From DATAZK01 sp965199805 (GTDB taxonomy: Bacteria; Actinomycetota; Actinomycetes; Frankiales; Frankiaceae), in NCBI GenBank assembly GCA_965199805.1, contig CBDATO010000001.1, positions 2,976,001-3,040,000 of the forward strand: DNA of 64,000 nucleotides, given 5' to 3'. A program made the position numbers and the translations under genes. Within the stretch, counting starts at the first letter, position 1. Every line of letters begins with the position of its first letter. Positions 54,411-63,360 of this stretch are shown one piece after another. A model generated the notes under the pieces. The model saw nothing but the letters and a program-made list of their open reading frames with translations. It made no database searches and had not been told where the DNA came from.

Positions 54411-55079
54411 AAATGGCTGCTAGTACACGGTCGCCTGCAAGATGCAGACGCCCAGCTGTATGCACAGGCGCCGCTTAGCGCGATCTTTGTGACGCCGACC
54501 TCACATGCGGCAAGGGCCGCGGTGGCGACAATGCGCCGTTCGTGCGCAACGGCATCTATCCTGTTTGATCGAAAGTGCTATAGCGCCAGGAGTCGCAAGA
54601 TGGCCTAAGCTGGCGTCAGTGCTCAGTGGATAGCCGATCAGCATGGCCCTTAGGGCCCGTGGGCGTTCACCGACTCCGGCTACGTCGCCTAAGACGATGT
54701 CGCTGGCCTGCGGACCATCTTGGATGGCCGCAGGCGGCTACGCAGGACGCGTCATCGCCGCCGCCGGCGCCGCACCCGACCCCCAGGTCGGCGGCGAGCG
54801 CCGGATCGAAGTCCCCGCCTGGTGGCGTTGTCAGAGTAGTCCGGTGGCGGCTTTGCGGAGCTGTTCGGAGCGGGCTTGATGGTCATGCAGGCGGGTAGGA
54901 ATCGCTTCCTCCCGTGCGAGCATGGAAGGCAAGGCCCCTTCGAGTTGGCTGTGGTCAGAGACCGCCAGCCTCGAGTTGGCTGTGGTCAGAGACCGCCAGC
55001 CTCGAAAGGAGCCCCACCTGTCTCGGTGAAGCCGTACGGGTGGGAATTCGAGTGAGCAGAACTGGGGAACTTCACCTGA
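54411..55079. other. Stretch without a recognised gene
   Basis: Short ORFs only. It holds the 31-bp tandem duplication listed next. The sequence around 54890-54935 resembles IS110-type leader DNA, but not firmly. Confidence 0.35.
54940..55001. repeat. Perfect 31-bp tandem duplication
   Basis: The unit TCGAGTTGGCTGTGGTCAGA (first 20 of 31 bp) occurs at 54940-54970 and again, identically, at 54971-55001, followed by TCGA. It looks like a recent slippage duplication. Confidence 0.85.
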
Positions 55080-55431
55080 GCGCCGTCAGCGCCACGGGCC
55101 CGCTGAGCGCTCCGACCTCAACGACCCTTTCACCGGCTTCTGTCAGGACGACGACGAGTCAGGCGGCGAAGCTGCCGCTGCCTTCTAGTGCCCAGATTCG
55201 GCGAAGGGGGCATGCTCACCCGCCCAGGCGAGCATCCGCCGATAGCCGAGCGCCGGCAGTTTGTCGGCGACATGCGCGTGGACCCGACCACCGCCCGTTT
55301 CAACCACGGCCAGGTCGATCGTGTCGCGATCTGGGTCGCCTCCTATGACGAAGTCGTACTGTTCTGCGAGCATGACCACTGCGGTCGCCTTTCCATCCAG
55401 GGTTACGTGGACGGCATCGGCCGGGTTTGAT
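55080..55431 (-). pseudogene. IS110 transposase N-terminal relic
   Basis: The minus strand reads MLAEQYDFVIGGDPDRDTID, then AVVETGGGRVHAHVAD and YRRMLAWAGEHAP, the RuvC-like start seen at 10729. Only about 100 codons remain, in broken frames. It ends at ISL3-B3. Confidence 0.8.
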
Positions 55432-55990
55432 GGCTCCTCGCGATGGAGCGTGGTAACTGCTGCTCGACATGGATGAGCGCCTGGGCCTGAGATGAGGCCT
55501 GGGGCCTCATGATTCGTGGTGTGTGGACACGGATTCGGGAGGCCTCAGGTGCCTGTTCAGAGTGGTGCTGCGACAACGATGTTGGGACTGCCGGGCTTCG
55601 TCTTGCTCGGCGTTTCGGACGTCGGCGGTGAGTCGAGCAGACCGTCGAGACGACCGCCGATGTGGTGGGTTGCACCGGCTGCGGCACCGTCGCCCGGCTG
55701 CATGACCGCAGGTTGGTGCGGGTGCGGGATCTGCCGGCCGGCGGCCGTCCGGTGGTGCTGGTCTGGCGCATTCGCGTCTGGCGCTGCACTGAGGCGGCTT
55801 GCCCGGTCTCGACGTGGTCTGAGCAGTGCGAGCAGATCCGGCCGCGGGCGGTGCTGACCGAACGCGCTCGCCGTCAGGCCTGCCATCGCGTCGGTCGCCA
55901 AGGGCACACCGTCGCGCAGGTCGCCGACGACCTCGGCGTCGGCTGGTCAACGGTGATGGCCGCGGTCCGCGAGTACGGCCAGCCGTTAGT
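55432..55990 (+). pseudogene. ISL3-B3, N-terminal half of transposase only
   Basis: The right-type end GGCTCCTCGCGATGGAGCG starts at 55432. The coding part reads VGCTGCGTVARLHDRRLVRV to AAVREYGQPLV, with the same 2-bp N-terminal frame break as B1. It ends at CCGTTAGT (55983-55990), immediately before ISL3-C2. B2 at 31277-32159 holds the complementary half, starting with the same 8 bp. Confidence 0.85.
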
Positions 55991-57418
55991 GGCTCTTCAA
56001 AGTTGAGGGGGATTTGGGCCCTCGGCACTGGTTGTCCGGCGTGATTGCCGGGTGCAGTGAAACCGTACTCGGCGGCGTTGGTTCTGCAGGTTCTTAAAGC
56101 CGAACGCGACTCTGGCGGCGTCTTTGATCAGCCGGTTGACACCTTCGGTGCCGGCGTTGGTCACGCGAGTCTCCAGGAAGCCGAGGATCTCAGGCCACCA
56201 GTCGTCGACGGTCTGCGCGAGCCTGCTCGCTTCGGGTAGGTCGGCGACGAGCACAACTTCGTGGAAGCGGTGCAGACGGTCGGCGATGGTGTGCCGGTCG
56301 CGGGCCGCGAGCAGCATGCGCAGCCGTTCTTTCACGGCCCAGGCGGCGGCGATCTCCTGCGTCGGATCGCCGGCGGCGAAGGCCCCTTCCAGCCGTTGCA
56401 GCCCTCGGGTCGACAGCCGGTTCCCGGCCCGCAGCAGCAGCCGCCGATTGACCCAGGCCGGGTCCGATTTGCGGCCGCGACGCCCGAGCTGCTCCCGGGT
56501 CGCCCGCTGCCGCACGTCAGTGACCATCTCGTTTCCCAGGCGCACCAAATGAAAGTGGTCGGCGACGATGCGGGCTTGCGGCAAGGTCTGCTCAACAGCG
56601 CGGCGGTAGGCAGCGCACGGGTCGATCGCCACGATCTGCACCTGAGCCTTCCAGACATCGCCGCGGGCATCGAGCCAGTCGGTGACGGCGGCCGAGCTAC
56701 GTCCTGCCGACTGACCAAGCAGCCCACCCGTGCCGGACAGGTCCACAAAGTTGGGTCTCGAACATCTGCAGCCGCACCCATCCGCCTGACGGCGATCGAG
56801 TCCAGCGGGGCCGTCCCCGCCGGGTCTCATCAATTCCCAGCACCCGCGGCGCATCCGGTTCGGTAAGCAGCTCATCGGCATGAGCGACGAACGCGGCGTG
56901 AGCGATCGGCCAACTCATCGGCAACTTGGCCGTCACCGCCGACACCGACTGGCCGGACCCGATCGCCGCACCGGCAGCGCGCCGGCACCGGCCGGTGAGG
57001 CGAGTTCCGGCCGGTAGCTCATCGATCTGTTCGGTGAACGCCTTACGCGGACACCAAGGCTGCACACACCGGTACTGCCGCTTATGCCAGCGCACCGCAA
57101 GCGGCGCCTCGCCATACGGCAGGTCCTTCGGCCGGGTCGTGCGCCGCTGGCGCAGCACAGTCGAGAACATCCCACATGCCGGGCAGGCCGACGCGTCCGG
57201 ATCGGTGGTCACCACATGCACGACGCGGACGCCGTCATCGTCGTGTTCGACCCGGTCAACAGCTACTCCGGGCAGGCCGAACAAAATCGTCGTACCGTTT
57301 TCCACGCTCGCGGTTCCTTTCACCAGCTGCTTCAAACACAGCCAGTGTCAAGGGACCGCGAGCCCTCAGCTCACAACACGAACATCGTGTCCCGCTTCCC
57401 CCTCAAGTTCGAAGAACC
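55991..57418 (-). mobile_element. ISL3-C2 insertion sequence
   Basis: 1428 bp with ends GGCTCTTCAAAGTTGAGGGG (55991) and, on the minus strand, GGTTCTTCGAACTTGAGGGG (57418). Nearly identical to ISL3-C1 without its transposon, in opposite orientation. The left flank is ISL3-B3 and the right flank an IS1380 relic. Confidence 0.88.
55997..57305 (-). pseudogene. ISL3-C2 transposase, frameshifted
   Basis: From VENGTTILFGLPG it runs through the zinc-binding CPACGMFST, GIDETRRGRPRW (first Asp), then the extra C near 56757 changes frame. The second frame carries VAIDPCAAYRRA, ADHFHLVRLGNEMV and AGTEGVNRLIK (Glu) to the end. C1 has the same extra base, so the shift predates the copying or is read by frameshifting. 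Confidence 0.87.
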
Positions 57419-58002
57419 ACATTCTGAAGGTCGTAGTCGCACCCTCCTTACCCGATTGGGCGGTCACCCGTGGCATCCAGATCAACCGTCACCGCGCCGC
57501 CGGCGTTCTGCGCGTGCGGCCCGGCGGCCTTCCGGACCCGGCTTTCGACTCGGCACGGGCCCTGCCGCTGACAGCGTGCAACTGGTCGGGTCGGCGGCAA
57601 GGCCGGCGATGGGTCGAGAAGCCGTCGGACTTCAAGCCACCCGGCCGAACACATCCGGTGCGGCCCGCACCGTAAGAATGTCCGCCAGGCAATCACCACC
57701 CAATGCGAGCGTCGCCGCTAGATGACCACCTTGTTTGATCGTGCCGGGCCAGCGGCCGCCGTCACCATGTCAACGCCGCCGACAGCTCACGGTCCAAACC
57801 GACCTTGCCCCGATAGTGGACACCGGCTGACGACATGCCGCGTCGACCCGGACAGGCGGATAAAAGCCGTTACGATCCATTCGCCAGAAAGGTGCTCCTG
57901 CTAGGTACGGACCTGACCCTAGACAATCGCATCCCTTCTGCTCAGGGCACCCCGCGTGTGATCAACACCCGGGACAGCACTTAGATTCGTGAGATCTCCG
58001 GT
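57419..58002 (-). pseudogene. IS1380 5'-half relic
   Basis: Minus-strand pieces correspond to the N-terminal half of the transposase (GFYPPVRVDAA, LAATLALGGDCLADILTVRA, then KEGATTTF) with stops between. The leader and right end (GAGATCTCCGGT) reach 58002, followed by TTAG, the kind of 4-bp target used by this family. The other half was removed at 57419, where ISL3-C2 begins. Confidence 0.75.
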
Positions 58003-58836
58003 TTAGTTCAGGTCGGAGGTAAGAAATGACAGGATTGCGGTGACTGTCTGCATGGGGAATTGAACGTGCGGATAGTGTCCGGCGTTTTCAATCATCTTCA
58101 GATGCCCCAGAGTGGGCGGGAGCGACGCCACGATCGCCTCGCCCTCAGCCTGCGGGGATACCCAATCCGGGTCCAGTGTTCCCTCGAGGACAAGGACGGG
58201 ACACCGGACGTTGCCCAGCTGGTCGCCGGCGTCGGCCGGGGATGCCTGGACCATCTTTTGCAGGGCTTTCATCCGGCCGGGCTCGCGGAGCATGGCGTCG
58301 ATCTCGGCCCGGCGGGCGTCCCAGTCGGCGGGCTTAAGTCCTGGGTAGGCGCCGTCCAGGTAGTTGAGCCATGCCGGGACGCTGCCCAGGAAGCCGGCCC
58401 GAAGCAGACGCAGCGCGCCGCGCCTGAACGGGGCGACGCGCAGGTCTGATAGGCCGGTCTGCTGCTTGCGGGTGAACGGCGCCAGCTCGATGGCGGCCGT
58501 GACCAACGAAGGCTCCCGTGCGGCGACGATGGTGGCGGCGCCACCCGCGATCGAGTGCCCGATCAGCACGGCCGGGCTCCCGAGATGGTTCAGCAGGGCG
58601 ATCAGGTCGCCGGCGATATCAGTGCGCGAGTAGCCGTTCCATTCGGCACTGGACTCGCCGCAGCCGCGCAGGTCTACGGCGGCGACCCGGTACCCGGCCT
58701 CAACCAGGGTCGGCGTCATGAAGCGGTAGGCCCTGCGGCTGTCGCCGATTCCATGCGCGAGCACGACTAGCTTCCCAGCCGCGCCAGCCACCTCGTAGGC
58801 AAGAACGCCGCCGTCAACGGTCAGATACTCGGTCAA
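58003..58836 (-). CDS. Alpha/beta hydrolase
   Basis: A 277-residue hydrolase. HGIGDSRRAYRF gives the oxyanion region, GHSIAGG holds the nucleophile Ser (near residue 94), GTLDPDW the acid and AGHYPHVQFP the catalytic His. This is the esterase/epoxide hydrolase-like branch, with a helical cap (residues about 130-200). A TTG start with GGGAGG seven bases upstream fits best. The TAA stop lies in the TTAG next to the IS1380 relic, so the C-terminus may have been trimmed, although the length is normal. The substrate is unknown. Confidence 0.9.
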   Translation of the reverse strand: MTEYLTVDGGVLAYEVAGAAGKLVVLAHGIGDSRRAYRFMTPTLVEAGYRVAAVDLRGCGESSAEWNGYSRTDIAGDLIALLNHLGSPAVLIGHSIAGGAATIVAAREPSLVTAAIELAPFTRKQQTGLSDLRVAPFRRGALRLLRAGFLGSVPAWLNYLDGAYPGLKPADWDARRAEIDAMLREPGRMKALQKMVQASPADAGDQLGNVRCPVLVLEGTLDPDWVSPQAEGEAIVASLPPTLGHLKMIENAGHYPHVQFPMQTVTAILSFLTSDLN

Positions 58837-59163
58837 GCCAACCTCCCGGGTCGATTGAAAGTGTCGTCTGACCTTGTGTCACTTACCGTGCCGGTTCGGC
58901 TTGCCCGAGTGCTGAGCACCGGCCAGGCCACTAGCGAATGAGCCGGCGGCCGAGGTCATGCAGCGCGCGCGTTGCCCGCGGAGCTACCTGTGGGGCGATT
59001 GCTCAGCGGAGTCTATGCATGTGTCAACCGAGCAAGGATCAGGCGCGTCGGCGCACCGACGCTGTGCCAGCACGGCTGCTGGCACGGTCATGGCTGCCTC
59101 AAGACCTGCCAGTAGCGAACAAGCTTCACTGATCGCGGTCACGACCGCGCCCCTTACAGCCGA
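58837..59163. other. Intergenic stretch upstream of the hydrolase
   Basis: No gene recognised. It should contain the hydrolase promoter; none could be picked with confidence. Confidence 0.4.
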
Positions 59164-60156
59164 CTAGATGTAGAGCCCGGGGACGTTGGTCAAGCGGGTG
59201 ATCGGTGGGACCTTCCCGATTGCGGTGTGCAGCCTGTGGTGGTTGTACTCGTGTAGCCAGCCTGGCAGGGCGTTTCGACGCGCGTTTTCGCTGCGGTAGA
59301 GGCGGCGGAATGCCCAGCCGTCGGCGAGGGTGCGGTGGAAGCGTTCGATCTTGCCGTTGGTCTGCGGCCGGTAGGGCCGGGTTCGTTTCGGGGTGATGCC
59401 GAGCTCGGCGCAGGTGTCGCGCCAGAGGTGACTGCGGTAGGCGCTGCCGTTGTCGGACAGCACCCGCTGGGTCGTGACGCCGCGGGCGGCGTACCAGGCG
59501 ACGGCCCGGCGCAGCACGCCGGTGGCGGTAGCGGCGGTTTCATCGTCATGGACCTCGGCGTAGGCAACGCGACTGTGGTCATCGATGACGGTGTGCACGA
59601 AAGCAGTGCCCAGCACTGGTTCGTGGTTCTTGGTGCGCGGTCTGCCGGGGGTTGCGGCCCGGTTGCGGTTGCCCTGCTGGCGACCGACATAGCGCCAGCC
59701 GCCACCGTCGGGAATGTTGCCGAGCTTTTTGACATCGACATGCAGCAGGTCACCGGGCTGGGGATGTTCGTAGCGGCGGACCGGTTCGCCGGTGGCCCGG
59801 TCGACATGGGCCAGCCGGTTGATACGGCACCGCACCAGCACCGCGTGCACGGTCGAGGCGGGCAGGCCGAGCTCACCGGCGATGGCGACCGGGCCCAGGC
59901 GCCGCTTCCACCGCACGTGCACGATCTTGCGGACGGTCGGCTGCGGCGTCCGGCGGGGACTGTGATGCGGCCGTGACGAGCGGTCCGCCATGCCGGCCAC
60001 GCCGAACTGACGGTAGCGGCCGGCCCACCGGCTGGCGGTCGGCCACGACACCTGGAACCGTTCAGCGGCCCGGGCGACGGGCCAGCCGTCCTCGACTATC
60101 AACCGGGCCAGCTTCAACCGGGCTTTTGGCGTCAGCGCAGCGTTAGCGTGGGACAT
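59164..60156 (-). CDS. IS481-family transposase
   Basis: 330 residues from ATG 60156 (MSHANAALTPKARLKLARLI) with CAGGAGG upstream. Two N-terminal helix-turn-helix segments (ARAAERFQVSWPTASRWAGR) come first. The integrase core has Asp in LLHVDVKKLGNIP, Asp in VLSDNGSAYRS and Glu in QTNGKIERFHRT. The frame is intact. Its ends, TGTAGAGCCCGGGG (59169) and TGTCTAAGGAACC (minus strand, 60191), are only loosely similar, and the stop lies at the left end. Confidence 0.93.
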   Translation of the reverse strand: MSHANAALTPKARLKLARLIVEDGWPVARAAERFQVSWPTASRWAGRYRQFGVAGMADRSSRPHHSPRRTPQPTVRKIVHVRWKRRLGPVAIAGELGLPASTVHAVLVRCRINRLAHVDRATGEPVRRYEHPQPGDLLHVDVKKLGNIPDGGGWRYVGRQQGNRNRAATPGRPRTKNHEPVLGTAFVHTVIDDHSRVAYAEVHDDETAATATGVLRRAVAWYAARGVTTQRVLSDNGSAYRSHLWRDTCAELGITPKRTRPYRPQTNGKIERFHRTLADGWAFRRLYRSENARRNALPGWLHEYNHHRLHTAIGKVPPITRLTNVPGLYI

Positions 60157-60191
60157 GAAGACCTCCTGGTGGCGGAGCGGTTCCTTAGACA

Positions 60192-60561
60192 GCTCCACTC
60201 CACGCCGGGAGGTCTTCGCCTTTCAAGATCCGTCAGATCGTGTCGTCACACGCCCTCAACCAACGTCTCTGGTCAGTACAACTAGATCACGGTCTCGACC
60301 GCGGCTTGGTGTGGCACAGGCCCTTCAGCTCGGCGTGGCGGTGCTTCCGCAACTTCTCGCGACCGCTCGTGCGTCCGCCTGGAGTGAGACACTCGGTGAA
60401 AATCGCCCTCCGCGGCAATGGGCAAGTTCGATCACATTGCCTTTCACGGTTGTGGCTCCGTCCGCCATTTCGGCCGCGAGACCGGGGTGACGGATGCCTT
60501 GCTTGGACTTGCCCCGGCCGCCCGTCTGTTACTCGTGAGGTACAGGCGATGTCCTGGCTAG
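60192..60561. other. Intergenic stretch between IS481 and IS1380-2
   Basis: No recognised gene or relic. It ends with CTAG (60558-60561), the duplicated target of IS1380-2. Confidence 0.4.
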
Positions 60562-62220
60562 CCCGGATGTTGCACGCGTCGGCTGAGTATCTTGGTTGGT
60601 AAGGCCGCGTGGTTCGGCGCTGACTTTCCAATTGTGGGCGCGGCGGTTGCCCGGAGCGTCCGGGTGGCGCCGTTCCTGCGGTGTTCTTTCGGTCGTCGGA
60701 TCTCCGGCTTGGGCCGCTGGTTAGCCGGGTGCGGCGGCGGCGATGCGGGTGAGTCCGTTCTGGATCAGTCGGCTCCAGCGGTGCCCTGCGGGTAGGTGCA
60801 GCATCGTTCGGCGGGCGTGGCGTGAGATGCGTCCGGCGGCCGAGAACAGCCGGTGCCGCAGCCGTTTGTGTTCCCAGCGGCGGGCCTCATGGCCGGTGAA
60901 GGCGAGCATTTGGGTCCAGGCGATGAGGTCGACGGCAAGGCCGACGATGGCGAGCCAGATCCGGTTCTGGTTCATGCCTTGCAGCGGCAGGTTGCGCAGG
61001 CCGCAGTCCTTGGCCTGACGGATCCGGTCTTCGCAGCGGGCCCGGCGCCGGTGCCGCAGCTCGAGGTCGGCGAGTTGCCCTGTCTTGGTGTTGGTCGCGA
61101 AGGCGGTGATGCGGTTGCCGTCGATGTCGGTGATGCGTAGCTGGGCACCTGGGTGAGGCCGTTCGGAACGAACGATGACCCGCATGCCTTTCGGCCACCG
61201 GGTCAGGTCGAGCAGGCCGGTGAGTTCGGCGACGAACGCCCCGTCCCGCAGACCGCCTTGTGAGTCGTAGGCCGGCGTCCACGCCGCTGCCGGAAGATTT
61301 CGGATGAGCTGCTCGTCACCGCCGGCCAGCGTCCACCCGACAGAAAACCCGAGGCCACGGGCCGATAGCCAGTCCAGGAAAGCATGGGTGCCGCCGGCGC
61401 CGTCCGCGCGGATCAGGACTTTGCGGCCGGGCCGGCGCCGGCTGATCCCGGGGGTCTGGGCCAGCGCCTCGCGGACCACAGCAACGTGGTCGGCGGCGGT
61501 GTTCGACCCGGCCCGCCCCTCGCGCAGCCGGCCGGCGACCATCTCACCGGTGCCGTCCGGGCCGTGGTCAACAAAGCCCAGCAGCGGATGGTGGCCAAAG
61601 CCCATCTTGAACGTCGGCGTCGCGCCTTCCTTGTCCGAATGCGCGGTCACCAACGTGGCGTCCAGATCGACCGTTACCGTCCCGGCAGCGTTCGGCGCAT
61701 GCCGGCCGGCGGCTTTCCACACCCGGCGCCGGACCGTCGCCCGCGCCGTGCCGATCGCCGCCAGCACCCGGTCGGCATCGCCGGCCAACAAGGCGATCGT
61801 GCGTGACACCGTGGCATCGGAGGCGACCCGGCCGAACGCATCCGGCGCCGCCCGCACCGTCGCAATGTCAGCCAGGCAGTCACCGCCCAGCGCCAGCGTC
61901 ACCGACAGATCTATCAGCACCTTCGCCGGATCATGCCGGGCTTGCGGCCGTCGCCACCGTGCAAGCGCGGCCGACAGCTCCCGGTCCAACCCGGCCGCCC
62001 GGATGGTCTCGACGAGCAGCACCCCACCGGCATGCGACACCAACTGCCGGCCCGCCGCGTCGACCCGGACATGCGGATAGAACCCGCTACGATCGCTCAC
62101 CAGAAAGGTGCTCCTGTATCCCGGCGGAAATGACCCTCAGCAAGTCAAATCCTCCCTGGTCAGGGGCACTTTTCGATTGATCAACACCCAGTCAGGCCGC
62201 TAACCCGTGAAATCTCTGGG
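60562..62220 (-). mobile_element. IS1380-2, intact
   Basis: 1659 bp with the same ends as IS1380-1. The 4-bp duplication CTAG is at 60558-60561 and 62221-62224. Differences from copy 1 are only a few bases (for example near 60750 and 60890). Confidence 0.93.
60721..62100 (-). CDS. IS1380-family transposase (copy 2)
   Basis: 459 residues, identical to the protein at 37315-38694 except for isolated changes such as MLAFTGHEAR for MLAFAGHEAR and LIQNGLTR for LIQIGLTR. All likely catalytic residues (VDLDAT, RADGAGG, CEDRIRQ) are present. Intact and likely active. Confidence 0.94.
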   Translation of the reverse strand: MSDRSGFYPHVRVDAAGRQLVSHAGGVLLVETIRAAGLDRELSAALARWRRPQARHDPAKVLIDLSVTLALGGDCLADIATVRAAPDAFGRVASDATVSRTIALLAGDADRVLAAIGTARATVRRRVWKAAGRHAPNAAGTVTVDLDATLVTAHSDKEGATPTFKMGFGHHPLLGFVDHGPDGTGEMVAGRLREGRAGSNTAADHVAVVREALAQTPGISRRRPGRKVLIRADGAGGTHAFLDWLSARGLGFSVGWTLAGGDEQLIRNLPAAAWTPAYDSQGGLRDGAFVAELTGLLDLTRWPKGMRVIVRSERPHPGAQLRITDIDGNRITAFATNTKTGQLADLELRHRRRARCEDRIRQAKDCGLRNLPLQGMNQNRIWLAIVGLAVDLIAWTQMLAFTGHEARRWEHKRLRHRLFSAAGRISRHARRTMLHLPAGHRWSRLIQNGLTRIAAAAPG

Positions 62221-62224
62221 CTAG

Positions 62225-62668
62225 ATGCGAAGCCCACGGCCGGTCGAACGGAGGGTGCTGTCGCGTCGCGAAGGGCCGTACTGGTCGCGTTGAAATCAGG
62301 GGTGCAGGCCCGTGGCAGCAGCGCTTTGGCTCTGACTGATGCTGGGTGCTTCAGGTCACACGTCTCGTCAGCTTCCAAAACGTCGAGTCCGATTCGCGCT
62401 CAATAGGACTTCGCGAGGACGCAGGCGGCGCTCACAATTGTCAACAAGTGCACGCACTGTTTGAGTCGCCCTGACCTGCGCCTGCGTGGATTCCGCTTTG
62501 TAAATCTCAGCCAAAGCGGAACCCACGGCGAGGCTGAAAGGCGGCAGCTTGCTCGTATCACACGTCGACGGCTTGGCCGGTCGGCATGCGTTCCAGCGGC
62601 GTCTGCTGCATTGGTCGAGGTTCGCTAAGTTAGCCGACGAACATCCGAGCAGGCTAGGGACGCCCGGG
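62225..62668. other. Stretch before the secreted-protein gene
   Basis: No gene is supported. A minus-strand open frame runs in from the next gene region but has no start signal of its own. Confidence 0.4.
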
Positions 62669-63127
62669 TCACGAAACGGCGGGCGGTGCCTGGGCCGGGA
62701 GGGCCGGGACGGTGGCCAGGGTCTTGGCGTCGGCAATTTCGCTGCCGGCGTCAGGGGCTCCGGGGTGCCACTTGGGCTCGGCGCTATCGGAGGCCTGCTC
62801 GGTTGCAGCGGCACGGCGGATGGCGGTGGGCGGTGCCTCCGCCGGAGCGGCCGGGACGGCGGACAGGGTCTCCGCGTCGGCGATCTCGCTGCCAGCGTAA
62901 GGGGCTCCCGGATGCCACTTAGGCTCGGCGCTACTGGGTCCGTGCTCGGTTGCGACGGGGGTGTGGACGTTCGACGGGGTTGTCGAGGCAGCCGAGGCGT
63001 TCGCTCCTACCAGCGCGAGACCTCCGGCCACCAGGCTGGCGGTTAGCGTCGCGACGGCACGACTACCGCGCCGTCCGGAAGGAGTCGCCGGGCTAAAGTT
63101 CCCGGGTGAAGCAGGGTTGAGCGTCAT
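62669..63127 (-). CDS. Secreted protein with two ~45-residue repeats
   Basis: A 152-residue protein from ATG 63127 with GAGGAG nine bases upstream. Residues about 17-48 form a signal peptide: RRGSR, then the hydrophobic AVATLTASLVAGGLALVGAN with cleavage likely after ASA. The mature part carries SAEPKWHPGAPYAGSEIADA and, about 45 residues on, SAEPKWHPGAPDAGSEIADA, each followed by a Pro/Ala-rich linker. The family is not recognised. It is divergent from the sigma-factor gene, and both have the same promoter motif, so it is probably part of that sigma regulon. Confidence 0.8.
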   Translation of the reverse strand: MTLNPASPGNFSPATPSGRRGSRAVATLTASLVAGGLALVGANASAASTTPSNVHTPVATEHGPSSAEPKWHPGAPYAGSEIADAETLSAVPAAPAEAPPTAIRRAAATEQASDSAEPKWHPGAPDAGSEIADAKTLATVPALPAQAPPAVS

Positions 63128-63172
63128 GGTCGTTCTCCTCGGGAAGGAAAGCACCTATCTGGTGCGCCTTTT

Positions 63173-63200
63173 AGACGGGCCAGACCGTCCGGGAGGTTGC
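63173..63200 (-). promoter_or_regulatory. Promoter of the secreted-protein gene (SigE-family type)
   Basis: On the minus strand GCAACC (63195-63200) and CCGTCT (63173-63178) are separated by 16 nt, 46 bp before the ATG. The same pair with the same spacing stands before the sigma gene. Confidence 0.65.
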
Positions 63201-63305
63201 ACGGTGGCCCGCAGACGCCCATGGCCGGCAGTCGGTTAGCTCCGGGTCTGTGTGCAGACTCGGCCGCCCGGCGGGTCATTACTCTCGGAACCGTCTTAGG
63301 ACCGT

Positions 63306-63333
63306 GCAACCGTCGGGCAGGGCCAGCCCGTCT
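63306..63333 (+). promoter_or_regulatory. Promoter of the sigma-factor gene (SigE-family type)
   Basis: GCAACC (63306-63311), 16 nt, CCGTCT (63328-63333), 27 bp before the TTG start. Identical elements and spacing to the divergent promoter suggest that the sigma factor activates its own gene. Confidence 0.65.
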
Positions 63334-63360
63334 TACTAAGGTGAAGACAGAGACACACTC

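Noticed and set aside
54940..55001. Possible CRISPR-like repeat
   Set aside because: Only two head-to-tail copies with no spacer; it is a simple tandem duplication.
62368..62814. 148-codon minus-strand ORF overlapping the secreted-protein gene
   Set aside because: Its first half is an out-of-frame reading of the repeat region, and the start lacks a ribosome site.
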